A stretch of 64,000 nt of DNA. Source: Streptomyces resistomycificus. Lineage in GTDB: Bacteria; Actinomycetota; Actinomycetes; Streptomycetales; Streptomycetaceae. The stretch covers positions 124,001-188,000 of the forward strand of contig NZ_KQ948988.1 of assembly GCF_001514265.1 (NCBI RefSeq), given 5' to 3'. A program made the position numbers and the translations under genes. Of this stretch, positions 1 to 8,329 are shown in pieces. Position 1 is the first letter of the stretch. Every line of letters starts with the position of its first letter. Under the pieces are notes generated by a model. The model did no database searches. It was not told where the DNA came from and was given only the letters and a program-made list of their open reading frames with translations.

Positions 1-67
1 CGAAATATCGGGAGACCGATGTAGCACCGCACCCGGCATACGCCGGAACGGGGTTGGGAATGTCGTC

Positions 68-1339
68 GTGAGCAGATCCTCCACGGTGGATCTTGTCGTT
101 GTCGGACTCGGTTACGTGGGGTTGCCACTGGCTCGTTCCGCCGCCGGTGCGGGTCTGAAGGTGGTGGGCCTCGACCGCAGCCGACGGGTGGTCGACGGAC
201 TCAACGCCGGCTCCTCGCACGTGGACGACATCACGGACGCCGAAGTGCGCGCCATGCTGGAGCAGGGCTTCGAGGCGGTCGACGGGGCCGAGGTCATCGC
301 CGACGCCGCCGCGGTCGTGGTCTGCGTCCCGACCCCGCTCACCGAGCACGGCGCCCCCGACCTCGGCGCGGTGCACGCGGCGGTGGACGACATCGCCGCC
401 CACCTGCGCCCCGGCACCCTCGTCGTGCTGGAGTCGACGACCTACCCGGGCACCACCGACGAGGTCGTCCGCCCCCGCCTGGAGGCCGGTGGCCTGCGCG
501 TCGGAACCGACTTCCACCTCGCCTTCTCCCCGGAGCGCATCGACCCGGGCAACCCCTCCTTCGGCCTGGAGAACACCCCGAAGGTGGTCGGCGGCATCAC
601 CGCGGACTGCACCAAGGCCGCCCGCGCTCTCTACGAGCGTTTCGTGAACCGGGTCGTCGAGGCCAAGGGCACCCGCGAGGCCGAGATGGCCAAGCTCCTG
701 GAGAACACCTACCGGCACGTCAACATCGCGCTCGTCAACGAGATGTCGATGTTCTGCCGTGAGATCGGCGTCGACCTCTGGGACGCCATCCGCTGCGCCT
801 CCACCAAGCCGTTCGGCTTCGCGCCCTTCTACCCGGGCCCGGGCGTCGGCGGCCACTGCATCCCGATCGACCCCAACTACCTGTCGTACAAGGTGCGTTC
901 GCTCGGCATCCCGTTCCGGTTCGTGGAGCTCGCGCAGGAGATCAACCAGCGTATGCCCGTGCACGTGGTCAACCGCGCCGCGGACCTCCTCAACGACCAG
1001 GGCAAGGCCGTCCGCGGCTCCCGCGTGCTGCTGCTGGGCGTGACCTACAAGCCGGACATCTCCGACCAGCGTGAGAGCCCGGCCCTCGCGGTGGCGGAGA
1101 ACCTCCTCGCCCGGGGCGCCGAACTCGTGTACTTCGACCCGCGCGTCGAGGACTGGAAGGTCGGCGGCGAGAGCGTCGAGCGGGTGGACGACTACCTGGC
1201 CGCGGCCGAGACCGCCGACCTCACCGTGCTGCTCCAGCCGCACCGCGAGATCGACCTCGGTGAGCTCGCCGACCGCGCCCGCGCGCTCTTCGACACCCGG
1301 GGCAAGTCCGCCGACCACCCGCGGGTGGTCAAGCTGTGA
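68..1339 (+). CDS. UDP-N-acetylhexosamine-type 6-dehydrogenase (nucleotide-sugar dehydrogenase)
   Basis: Cytoplasmic enzyme of 423 residues that oxidises C6 of a UDP-sugar with two NAD+ to give a UDP-uronic acid. The N-terminal Rossmann motif GLGYVGLP lies at about residues 13-20. A central KLLENTYRHVNIA segment carries the catalytic Lys/Asn, and GVGGHCIPIDP holds the active-site Cys near residue 264. The HCIPIDP form is typical of the WbpA/WbpO/WecC group acting on UDP-GlcNAc, UDP-GalNAc or UDP-ManNAc; UDP-glucose dehydrogenases usually have CFPKD. GTG start at 68, since the ATG at 60 meets a stop after two codons; no strong ribosome site is visible. Its stop overlaps the next gene's GTG by 4 bp, so the product probably feeds that glycosyltransferase. 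Exact substrate is inferred. Confidence 0.88.
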   Translation: MSRSSTVDLVVVGLGYVGLPLARSAAGAGLKVVGLDRSRRVVDGLNAGSSHVDDITDAEVRAMLEQGFEAVDGAEVIADAAAVVVCVPTPLTEHGAPDLGAVHAAVDDIAAHLRPGTLVVLESTTYPGTTDEVVRPRLEAGGLRVGTDFHLAFSPERIDPGNPSFGLENTPKVVGGITADCTKAARALYERFVNRVVEAKGTREAEMAKLLENTYRHVNIALVNEMSMFCREIGVDLWDAIRCASTKPFGFAPFYPGPGVGGHCIPIDPNYLSYKVRSLGIPFRFVELAQEINQRMPVHVVNRAADLLNDQGKAVRGSRVLLLGVTYKPDISDQRESPALAVAENLLARGAELVYFDPRVEDWKVGGESVERVDDYLAAAETADLTVLLQPHREIDLGELADRARALFDTRGKSADHPRVVKL

Positions 1340-3069
1340 CTTCCGAAGATACGTACATACCCGGAGCCGTCGACGGTGGCCATCGCGGTCACCGCAAACG
1401 CAGGCACCTCAAGGTCTCGTACATCGTCTTCCTCGGCCTCGCCGCGCTGATCGCCACGCGGCTGGACGCCGGTTCCCTGCACCTGTACTCGATGGGTGCC
1501 ATGGGTCTGCTGACCCTGAAGATGTTCGGTGCCCTCTTCTACCGTCCGGCCAAGGCCGGGCGGGAGGAGCTGGAGTACCTGGAGAACGCCTGGGTCACCG
1601 CGGTCATCCCGATCTACAACGAGGACCCGGTGATGTTCGAGCAGGGCATGCGCAGCCTCCTCGCGCAGAGCCGGCTGCCGAACGAGATCCACATCATCGA
1701 CGACGCCAGCGCCAACGACTCCGGCATCCGGACGGCGAAGAAGATGCGCCGCGAGTTCGAGGCCCGGGGCGTCAAGTACACGGTCAGCGTGCAGCCGGAG
1801 AACAAGGGCAAGCGCGAGGCCCTCGCGCTGGGGTTCCAGGCGGCGCCGTACTCGGACATCTTCCTCTGCGTCGACTCGGACACGGTCCTGTCCCGGGACA
1901 CCGTCCGCGAGCTGCTGATGCCGCTGGCCGACGAGAAGATCATGGCCTCCACCGGCATGGTCCTCGCGCTGAACCACGACAGCAACATCTTCACCCGCCT
2001 CCAGGACCTGCGCTACGGCAACTCGTTCCTCTTCGAGCGGGCCGCCTACTCGCGCCTGAAGTCGGTCCTGTGCTGTTGCGGCGCGCTCTCCGCCTACCGC
2101 GGCACGCTGGTGCGCAAGTACCTCGACGACTTCCTCAACCAGCAGTTCCTGGGCAAGCCGGCCGTCTTCGGAGACGACCGACGCATGACCAACTACTGCC
2201 TGATCGAGGGTCAGGTGGTCTTCCAGGAGACCGCCGTCGGCTACACGGCCGTCCCCGAGAAGCTGCCGCACTTCCTGCGCCAGCAGGTCCGCTGGAACAA
2301 GTCCTTCTTCCGCGAGTCGCTGTGGGCCTTCCGCCACCAGAAGAAGTACCGGCCCGCCTTCTGGCTGACGTGCATGGAACTGGCGCTGTGGCTGGTCTTC
2401 GGCTCGGCGATGTTCTACTCGATGGTCATCCTGCCCATCCTCAAGCCCGAGCAGTTCGTCAACCACATCGGCGACTACCTGGTCTTCATGGTGCTGATGG
2501 GCTACCTCCGCAACGTGCGGTACCTCGACTTCCCGCGCCGAGGCATGGGCTTCATCAAGCGGTTCGGCATGTTCCTGCTCGCGCCGATCTACGGCGTGAT
2601 CCAGCTGACCCTGCTGACCCCGCTGCGGTTCTACGCCCTCTTCACCCTGCACAAGGGCAGTTGGGGCACCCGCCAGGGCGGCGTCGAGGTGTCGGTGGCC
2701 GGCGACCACGAGGCCGACGTGACGGAGATCTTCGAGGAAGAGGACCCGTACTCGGACAAGAAGGTCACCGAGACGCTCCAGCTGATGCGCCTCGAAGGCG
2801 TGGCCCTGCGCACCCGGCCCCGCCCCGCCGGCGGCATCCCCATCCAGCCGCAGCCGCTGCCCGGTTACGACGAGCAGCACGCGCACGTGCCCCAGCAGGC
2901 CGTGACCTGGGGGACGCCGGCACCGGCCGGACAGCAGCAGTGGCAGGGCCAGCACCACGACCCGTACCAGCAGCAGGGCTACGACGCCCAGCACCCCCAG
3001 CACCAGGGCGGCTACCCGGACCCCTCCTGGCAGCAGGGGAACGGTCACGGCAACGGGCAGGGCTGGTAG
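1336..3069 (+). CDS. Hyaluronan-synthase-like processive family 2 glycosyltransferase
   Basis: Membrane polysaccharide synthase of 577 residues. Two hydrophobic segments precede the GT-A domain. It has the donor-site VDSDT (about 178), a CCCGALSAYR segment, GDDRR (about 278) for the acceptor/base, and QQVRWNKSFFRES (about 316), the QxxRW product-channel motif in a form very close to streptococcal HasA. Three or four more membrane helices follow, ending in GSWGTRQ, as in hyaluronan, chitin and NodC synthases. The last 75 residues are a Gln/His/Gly/Pro-rich cytoplasmic tail that the family normally lacks. The 4-bp overlap with the dehydrogenase mirrors the hasA-hasB pairing. The polymer is unknown; it should be a beta-linked polysaccharide containing uronic acid or aminouronic acid. 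Confidence 0.85.
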   Translation: MTSEDTYIPGAVDGGHRGHRKRRHLKVSYIVFLGLAALIATRLDAGSLHLYSMGAMGLLTLKMFGALFYRPAKAGREELEYLENAWVTAVIPIYNEDPVMFEQGMRSLLAQSRLPNEIHIIDDASANDSGIRTAKKMRREFEARGVKYTVSVQPENKGKREALALGFQAAPYSDIFLCVDSDTVLSRDTVRELLMPLADEKIMASTGMVLALNHDSNIFTRLQDLRYGNSFLFERAAYSRLKSVLCCCGALSAYRGTLVRKYLDDFLNQQFLGKPAVFGDDRRMTNYCLIEGQVVFQETAVGYTAVPEKLPHFLRQQVRWNKSFFRESLWAFRHQKKYRPAFWLTCMELALWLVFGSAMFYSMVILPILKPEQFVNHIGDYLVFMVLMGYLRNVRYLDFPRRGMGFIKRFGMFLLAPIYGVIQLTLLTPLRFYALFTLHKGSWGTRQGGVEVSVAGDHEADVTEIFEEEDPYSDKKVTETLQLMRLEGVALRTRPRPAGGIPIQPQPLPGYDEQHAHVPQQAVTWGTPAPAGQQQWQGQHHDPYQQQGYDAQHPQHQGGYPDPSWQQGNGHGNGQGW

Positions 3070-3088
3070 CGCCCGGCACGAGCTGAGG

Positions 3089-3130
3089 ACGTGGGAAGGG
3101 GGCGGCCACGCGGCCGCCCCCTTCCCACGT
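3089..3130. terminator. Bidirectional hairpin terminator
   Basis: Perfect 19-bp inverted repeat (3089-3107 with 3112-3130) around the tetraloop ACGC, between the stops of two convergent genes (3069 and 3142). The very GC-rich stem without a long T tract is typical of Streptomyces terminators and could work in both directions. Confidence 0.85.
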
Positions 3131-3141
3131 CGTCACCGGCC

Positions 3142-4602
3142 TCAGGTGTAGGAGGCCATCGCCTCCTCGACCGTGAGCACCGGGATGCCGCGGTCGTCGA
3201 TCGCCTTCATCAGCGCGGTGAGTCCGGCCTTGCCGATCTCCGTGCTGGTCGCCGGAGTGCCCTCGACGACCTTGTGCAGGCACAGGATGAGCCAGTCACC
3301 GCTGTTCACACACCGGTCCAGCCGGCCGCCCGCGCCCGTCACCTTCGACAGGGCCGTACCGCCGATGCCCGAGCCGTCGTTGATGCCGGTCAGCGCCTTG
3401 AGGCGGTAGGGCATCGCCGGGGCGAAGGACTCGATCGTCTCGGAGATGATCGACCGGGCCGTGGTGAAGTGCCGGCTGGCGATCAGGTCCACCGGGACGC
3501 CGTCCGAGGTCTTCTGGAACGCCCCGTGCGGATAGGCGAAGTGCTCGCTGGAGAAGCCGTTGCCGACCAGCCACTCGCGCAGCTTGCGGAAGTCGTCGTC
3601 CGCCTGCTCCGCGGTGAGCTTGGGATAGCTGGCGGTGTGGGTGGCGTTCGCGTAGGAGTGCCCCGCCATCTCCCAGCCGGAGAAGTCCTGCATCGAGCGC
3701 ATCTGGCCCACCGTCAGGAAGCTGCCCGTACCGATGGCGTCGGCGATGTTGTAGACCGTGCCGGAGTAGCCGTAGGAGTCCATGACCGGCCGGGCCAGGT
3801 CGTGGATCGACTTGTGCGAGTCGTCGAAGGTGATGGAGACGACGCCCTTGGGGAAGACGGTGGCGGTGTCCGGCACCAGCTCGACGGCCTGCAGCCGGTA
3901 GGTCACCGGACCGCCCGCGTTGTCGTACACGGCGAACGACATGTCGGTGAAGCCGGTCTTGGTGGACGGGGAGCCCGCGGCCGATATCGAGTACGTGCCG
4001 GCCGCGCTGGTGACGTCGGCCCACTGCAGGTGGACCGTCACCCACTCGCCGGACTGCACGTAGTTGGCCGCCGTCGTCGAGTGGGCGTGGAAGGTCCAGG
4101 AGAAGTAGTTCGCCAGGGAGCCGCTGCCCATGTAGAAGACGAGCTTGGACAGGTTGGCCACGTCGTCGACCCGGAAGACCAGCCTGATCATCTTGCCGGT
4201 CATGTTCTGCGCGGTCATACCGGTCCTGCGGACGTACGACTGCTTGCCCGTGCCGTTGGTGGTGACCCGGACCGACTGGGTCCCGCGCACGAACACGGAC
4301 GTGTCGTTCGCGTTGGCCGACGCGGTGCCCGTGCCGCCCGCGTTCCAGCCGTGGGAGGTCTGGAACTGCTGGGACCAGGTGGCCCGGCGGTACTTGGGAC
4401 GGCGTCCGGACGGCGCGTAGGCGGGGGGCGTGGTGAGGCCGCCGATGGCCGCCTCGGCCGCGGCCGCCGCGGGCTGGGCGGCCACGGTGCTGCCCACCCA
4501 CGCCCCGCCCCCTGCCAGCGCCACGCCTCCCGTGCCGCCCATGAGCAGCGCGGCGCGCCGGCTCAACGAGCGGGACCGGGACCGGGATTGCTCCTTGCTC
4601 AA
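3142..4602 (-). CDS. Tat-exported polysaccharide deacetylase (NodB family)
   Basis: Secreted carbohydrate esterase of 486 residues, predicted to remove N- or O-acetyl groups from a polysaccharide. A twin-arginine signal (SLSRRAALLMGG, then a hydrophobic stretch to about residue 45) is followed by a beta-rich region (about 70-240) and then a NodB domain. The metal/base motif TFDDS is at about 257 and the HSYANATHT motif follows. I choose the TTG start at 4602 because TTGA overlaps the stop of the upstream CBM3/GH16 gene and an AGGAG lies just before it; the open frame extends further upstream but inside that gene. Translational coupling suggests the two secreted proteins act on one polymer, plausibly the product of the neighbouring synthase. 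Confidence 0.85.
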   Translation of the reverse strand: MSKEQSRSRSRSLSRRAALLMGGTGGVALAGGGAWVGSTVAAQPAAAAAEAAIGGLTTPPAYAPSGRRPKYRRATWSQQFQTSHGWNAGGTGTASANANDTSVFVRGTQSVRVTTNGTGKQSYVRRTGMTAQNMTGKMIRLVFRVDDVANLSKLVFYMGSGSLANYFSWTFHAHSTTAANYVQSGEWVTVHLQWADVTSAAGTYSISAAGSPSTKTGFTDMSFAVYDNAGGPVTYRLQAVELVPDTATVFPKGVVSITFDDSHKSIHDLARPVMDSYGYSGTVYNIADAIGTGSFLTVGQMRSMQDFSGWEMAGHSYANATHTASYPKLTAEQADDDFRKLREWLVGNGFSSEHFAYPHGAFQKTSDGVPVDLIASRHFTTARSIISETIESFAPAMPYRLKALTGINDGSGIGGTALSKVTGAGGRLDRCVNSGDWLILCLHKVVEGTPATSTEIGKAGLTALMKAIDDRGIPVLTVEEAMASYT

Positions 4603-6035
4603 CGATTCTCCTGAACGGTGTCGAAGTAGTTCATGCCGTTGTCGCTGTACTCCTTGACGGCCGCGTCGACTTCCTTGACGGACAGCACGTCGTGGGCGTT
4701 GTAGTACAGCCAGTCCACCTTCATGTCCCAGGCGCGGTCGCCCTTGAACGGCAGATCCACGAACCAGTGGTTGAAGTTGATGGACATGCCCGCACGCGGG
4801 GCGTACTTGCCGCTGCTGCTGAAGAGCTTCCTGCCGTCCAGGCGGTACGTCACCACGTCGTCCTCGACGGTGATCATCATGGTGTGCCAGCCGTCGAGGC
4901 TCTTGTTCGTCGTGGTGTAGACGCGGTCGTTCTCCTTGTGGTCGTACCACGTCACGGTGTCGAGCTTGGGCCCGAGCCGCCCCCAGCCGCCGTTGGGCAT
5001 GTACTCGTTGTCGAGTTCGCTGTACGTCTTCCCGCTGCCGCCGATGGTGTAGAAGGTCTGGTTGACGTGGTCGCCACCCTTGCCCTCGGCCGGATCGTCG
5101 GAGAAGTGGACGCGGGCCGCGTAGGTGCCGTCGCGGAACTCGCGGCTCGCGGTGCCCAGACTGGCCTGCTCGGTACCGGACTCGGTGCCGTCGGTCCAGG
5201 CGCGCAGGTTGAGCACCTGCCCGTCGCCGAGGGTGTCCTTCGCCGCCGGGAAGGTGACCCCGTCGGCCGACCAGGTGTCCTCGATGCCCGGGCCGCCCTT
5301 GCTGGTGCGGACCAGCCAGCCGTGCTTGAAGAGCGCGGGGTCCTTGGCGCCGACGTAGCTGAAGTTGTCGAACAGCACGCCCTTGGGGGCGGCCGGCAGC
5401 GGGGCGGGCGCGGCGGACGCCTTGGCCGACTCGCCGTCCTTGCCGCCGTCGTCCGGCTCGTCACCCCAGACGAGGACACCCCGCCTGTACGCGGTGATCG
5501 CCTTCGACTCCTTGTAGGTCGTCTTGTCGGCGTCGAAGGAACGGTCGTTGGACTGCGTGAGCTTCTCGTGGTCGGCCCGGAACAGCTGGACGTCGATGCC
5601 CTTGCTGTTGGCGCCGGGCTTCAGCGTGCCCGCGTCCTCGGTGAACCGCAGCTCCAGGACGTGGTCGGCGTTCTCGGCGGACCTGTCGAGCTTCCTGACC
5701 GTCCCGGCGATGTGGGAGCAGCCGACGGCGGCCTGGACGCAGTTGTAGGCGTACGACGAGTTCGTGTCGGCCGTGAAGTAGTACCGGAGCGTCACGTCCG
5801 CGAGCGGCAGCGGCTTCTTCGACTCGTTGAGGATCTCCAGCGAGGGCCTCGCGGCCGACGCGGTGGCCGGGGTCTCGGTCCGGTACCGGACGACGAGCTC
5901 CGGCGGATCCGGGTTCGCGGCCTTCCAGACGGGATACAGCGCCGTGGCACCGGCGGCGACCACACAGACCAGCAGGAGCAGCCTGATCTTGGGCCAGACC
6001 CGACGTCGGGGTGGGCGGCGGCGGGTGGTCGCCAC
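4599..6035 (-). CDS. Membrane-anchored or secreted CBM3 plus GH16-like concanavalin-fold protein
   Basis: 478-residue protein with a basic N terminus and one hydrophobic segment (about 18-40), acting as signal or anchor. Residues about 45-185 resemble a family 3 cellulose-binding module: RPSLEILNESKKPLPLADV, an internal Cys pair and the closing VLVWGDEP. After a charged, Ala-rich linker, residues about 205-450 resemble a GH16-type beta-glucanase/lectin jelly roll. ELDNE (about 338-342) fits the ExDxE catalytic pattern, so an active endo-glycosidase is plausible but unproven. The GTG at 6035 is preferred to the frame's first GTG at 6059 because GAAGGAG sits 8 bases before it. First gene of a coupled pair with the deacetylase, convergent with the polysaccharide synthase genes. 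Confidence 0.75.
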   Translation of the reverse strand: MATTRRRPPRRRVWPKIRLLLLVCVVAAGATALYPVWKAANPDPPELVVRYRTETPATASAARPSLEILNESKKPLPLADVTLRYYFTADTNSSYAYNCVQAAVGCSHIAGTVRKLDRSAENADHVLELRFTEDAGTLKPGANSKGIDVQLFRADHEKLTQSNDRSFDADKTTYKESKAITAYRRGVLVWGDEPDDGGKDGESAKASAAPAPLPAAPKGVLFDNFSYVGAKDPALFKHGWLVRTSKGGPGIEDTWSADGVTFPAAKDTLGDGQVLNLRAWTDGTESGTEQASLGTASREFRDGTYAARVHFSDDPAEGKGGDHVNQTFYTIGGSGKTYSELDNEYMPNGGWGRLGPKLDTVTWYDHKENDRVYTTTNKSLDGWHTMMITVEDDVVTYRLDGRKLFSSSGKYAPRAGMSINFNHWFVDLPFKGDRAWDMKVDWLYYNAHDVLSVKEVDAAVKEYSDNGMNYFDTVQENR

Positions 6036-6180
6036 GGTAGGAGCTCCTTCGCACCGCACTGGGCGGTTCGTGGGTCAAAACCGTCAGCGCCATGTAAACA
6101 AGTGGTCGGATTGTGTGAGGATCCTATCCGTTGGGGCAAGCGAAAAGGGGGCGGAGCGCCCGGATCGTTACCGTGCGCCC

Positions 6181-6197
6181 CACCCCCCTCAGGGGTG
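6181..6197. terminator. Possible short hairpin terminator after fadB
   Basis: CACCCC and GGGGTG (6-bp arms, 5-base loop) lie just past the fadB-like stop on the minus strand. The stem is short, so this is tentative. The rest of 6036-6202 must also hold the promoter of the CBM3 gene, for which I cannot pick a clear -10/-35 pair. Confidence 0.4.
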
Positions 6198-6202
6198 ACC
6201 GG

Positions 6203-8329
6203 TTACGCCGGGACGCTCGCCACGCCCGGAGCCAGGAACTTCTTGCCGTTCACGCGCTCGGAGACACCCTCGCGGTCCAGGTACGGCGTGATGCCGCCCA
6301 GGTGGAAGGGCCAGCCGGCGCCCGTGATCAGGCACAGGTCGATGTCCTGGGCCTCGGCGACGACGCCCTCGTCGAGCATGAGCCCGATCTCCTGCGCCAC
6401 GGCGTCGAGCACCCGGTCGCGCACCTGCTCCTCGGTCAAGGCGGTGTCGCCCTGCTTCAGCAGCGCGGCGACCTCGGGGTCCAGCTCCGGCTTGCCGCTG
6501 TCGTACACGTAGAAGCCGCGCTTGCCCGCCTTGACGACGGCCGCGAGGTTCGGGGAGACCGTGAAGCGGTCCGGGAAGGCCCGGTTGAGGGTCTCGGAGA
6601 CGTGCAGACCGATCGCGGGACCGACCAGCTCCAGGAGCACCAGCGGCGACATCGGCAGACCGAGCGGCTCGACGGCCTTCTCGGCGACCTCGACCGGGGT
6701 GCCCTCGTCGATGACGTTCTGGATCTCGCCCATGAAGCGGGTGAGGATGCGGTTGACGACGAACGCCGGGGCGTCCTTCACCAACACCGCCGTCTTCTTC
6801 AGCTTCTTGGCGACACCGAAGGCCGTGGCCAGCGAGGCGTCGTCGGTCTGCTCGCCGCGGACGATCTCCAACAGCGGGAGGATCGCGACCGGGTTGAAGA
6901 AGTGGAAGCCCACGACCCGCTCGGGGTTCTTCAGCTTCGACGCCATCTCGGTGACCGAGAGGGACGAGGTGTTGGTGGCGAGCACGGCGTGCGCCGGGGC
7001 GACCGCCTCGACCTCCGCGAACACCTGCTGCTTGACGCCGATCTCCTCGAACACGGCCTCGATGATGAAGTCCGCGTCCGCGAAGCCCTCGGCCTTGTCC
7101 AGTACACCGGTGACCAGCGCCTTGAGGCGGTTGGCCTTGTCCTGGTTGATACGGCCCTTGCCGAGCAGCTTGTCGATCTCGGCGTGGACGTAACCCACGC
7201 CCTTGTCGACGCGCTCCTGGTCGATGTCGGTCAGCACGACCGGCACCTCGAGGCGGCGCAGGAACAGCAGCGCGAGCTGGGAGGCCATCAGACCGGCGCC
7301 GACGACACCGACCTTGGTGACCGGGCGGGCCAGGTTCTTGTCCGGGGCGCCGGCGGGGCGCTTGCCGCGCTTCTGCACCAGGTTGAACGCGTAGATGCCG
7401 GAGCGCAGTTCGCCGCCCATGATGAGGTCGGCGAGAGCCTTGTCCTCGGCGTCGTAGCCCTGCTGGAGGTCGCCGTTCTTGGCGGCGGCGATGATGTCGA
7501 GGGCGCGGTAGGCGGCCGGGGCGGCCCCGTGCACCTTGCTGTCCGCGACGAACCGGCCGCGCGCGACGGCCTGGTCCCAGGCCTCGCCGCGGTCGATCAC
7601 CGGGCGCTCGACCTTGACGTCGCCCTTCAGCACCTGGGCGGTCCAGATCAGCGACTGCTCCAGGAAGTCGGCGCCCTCGAAGAGGGCGTCGGCGATCCCG
7701 AGGTCGAAGACCTGCTGGCCCTTGAGCTGCTTGTTCTGGTTGAGGCTGTTCTCGATGATCACCGAGACGGCCTTGTCGGCACCGATCAGGTTCGGCAGGA
7801 TCGTGCAGCCGCCCCAGCCGGGGACCAGGCCGAGGAAGACCTCGGGCAGGGAGAAGGCCGGAAGCGCCTTCGAGACGGTGCGGTACTCGCAGTGCAGACC
7901 GACCTCGACGCCGCCGCCCATCGCCGCGCCGTTGTAGTACGCGAACGTCGGGACCGCGATGCCGGCCAGGCGCTTGAAGACCTCGTGGCCGCCCTTGCCG
8001 ATGGCGAGCGCGTCCTTGTGCTCCTTGAGGAGCTCGACGCCCTTGAGGTCGGCGCCGACCGCGAAGATGAACGGCTTGCCGGTGATGCCGACACCGACGA
8101 TCTCGCCGGCCGCCGCCTCCTTCTCGACCTGGTCGATGGCGGTGTTCAGGTTCGCCAGCGAGGCCGGGCCGAAGGTGGTCGGCTTGGTGTGGTCGAAGCC
8201 GTTGTCGAGCGTGACGAGCGCGAAACGCCCGGCGCCGAACGGCAGGTCGAGGTGGCGTACGTGCGCGGACGTCACGACCTCGTCGGGGAACAGCTCGGCC
8301 GCGCCCTTCAGGAGTTCGGTGGTGCTCAC
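6203..8329 (-). CDS. fadB: Fatty acid oxidation complex alpha subunit (enoyl-CoA hydratase / 3-hydroxyacyl-CoA dehydrogenase)
   Basis: Bifunctional beta-oxidation enzyme of 708 residues: hydration of trans-2-enoyl-CoA, then NAD+-dependent oxidation of the L-3-hydroxyacyl-CoA. The N-terminal crotonase domain (about 1-190) includes the oxyanion-hole region GAAMGGGVEVG. The dehydrogenase Rossmann motif VGVVGAGLMASQLA starts near 330, followed by VGFHFFNPV and the C-terminal helical repeats. Length matches FadB/FadJ-type proteins. The GTG at 8329 overlaps the thiolase stop as GTGA, so the two are translationally coupled, thiolase first. The C-terminal half has the usual dehydrogenase residues. 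Confidence 0.93.
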   Translation of the reverse strand: MSTTELLKGAAELFPDEVVTSAHVRHLDLPFGAGRFALVTLDNGFDHTKPTTFGPASLANLNTAIDQVEKEAAAGEIVGVGITGKPFIFAVGADLKGVELLKEHKDALAIGKGGHEVFKRLAGIAVPTFAYYNGAAMGGGVEVGLHCEYRTVSKALPAFSLPEVFLGLVPGWGGCTILPNLIGADKAVSVIIENSLNQNKQLKGQQVFDLGIADALFEGADFLEQSLIWTAQVLKGDVKVERPVIDRGEAWDQAVARGRFVADSKVHGAAPAAYRALDIIAAAKNGDLQQGYDAEDKALADLIMGGELRSGIYAFNLVQKRGKRPAGAPDKNLARPVTKVGVVGAGLMASQLALLFLRRLEVPVVLTDIDQERVDKGVGYVHAEIDKLLGKGRINQDKANRLKALVTGVLDKAEGFADADFIIEAVFEEIGVKQQVFAEVEAVAPAHAVLATNTSSLSVTEMASKLKNPERVVGFHFFNPVAILPLLEIVRGEQTDDASLATAFGVAKKLKKTAVLVKDAPAFVVNRILTRFMGEIQNVIDEGTPVEVAEKAVEPLGLPMSPLVLLELVGPAIGLHVSETLNRAFPDRFTVSPNLAAVVKAGKRGFYVYDSGKPELDPEVAALLKQGDTALTEEQVRDRVLDAVAQEIGLMLDEGVVAEAQDIDLCLITGAGWPFHLGGITPYLDREGVSERVNGKKFLAPGVASVPA

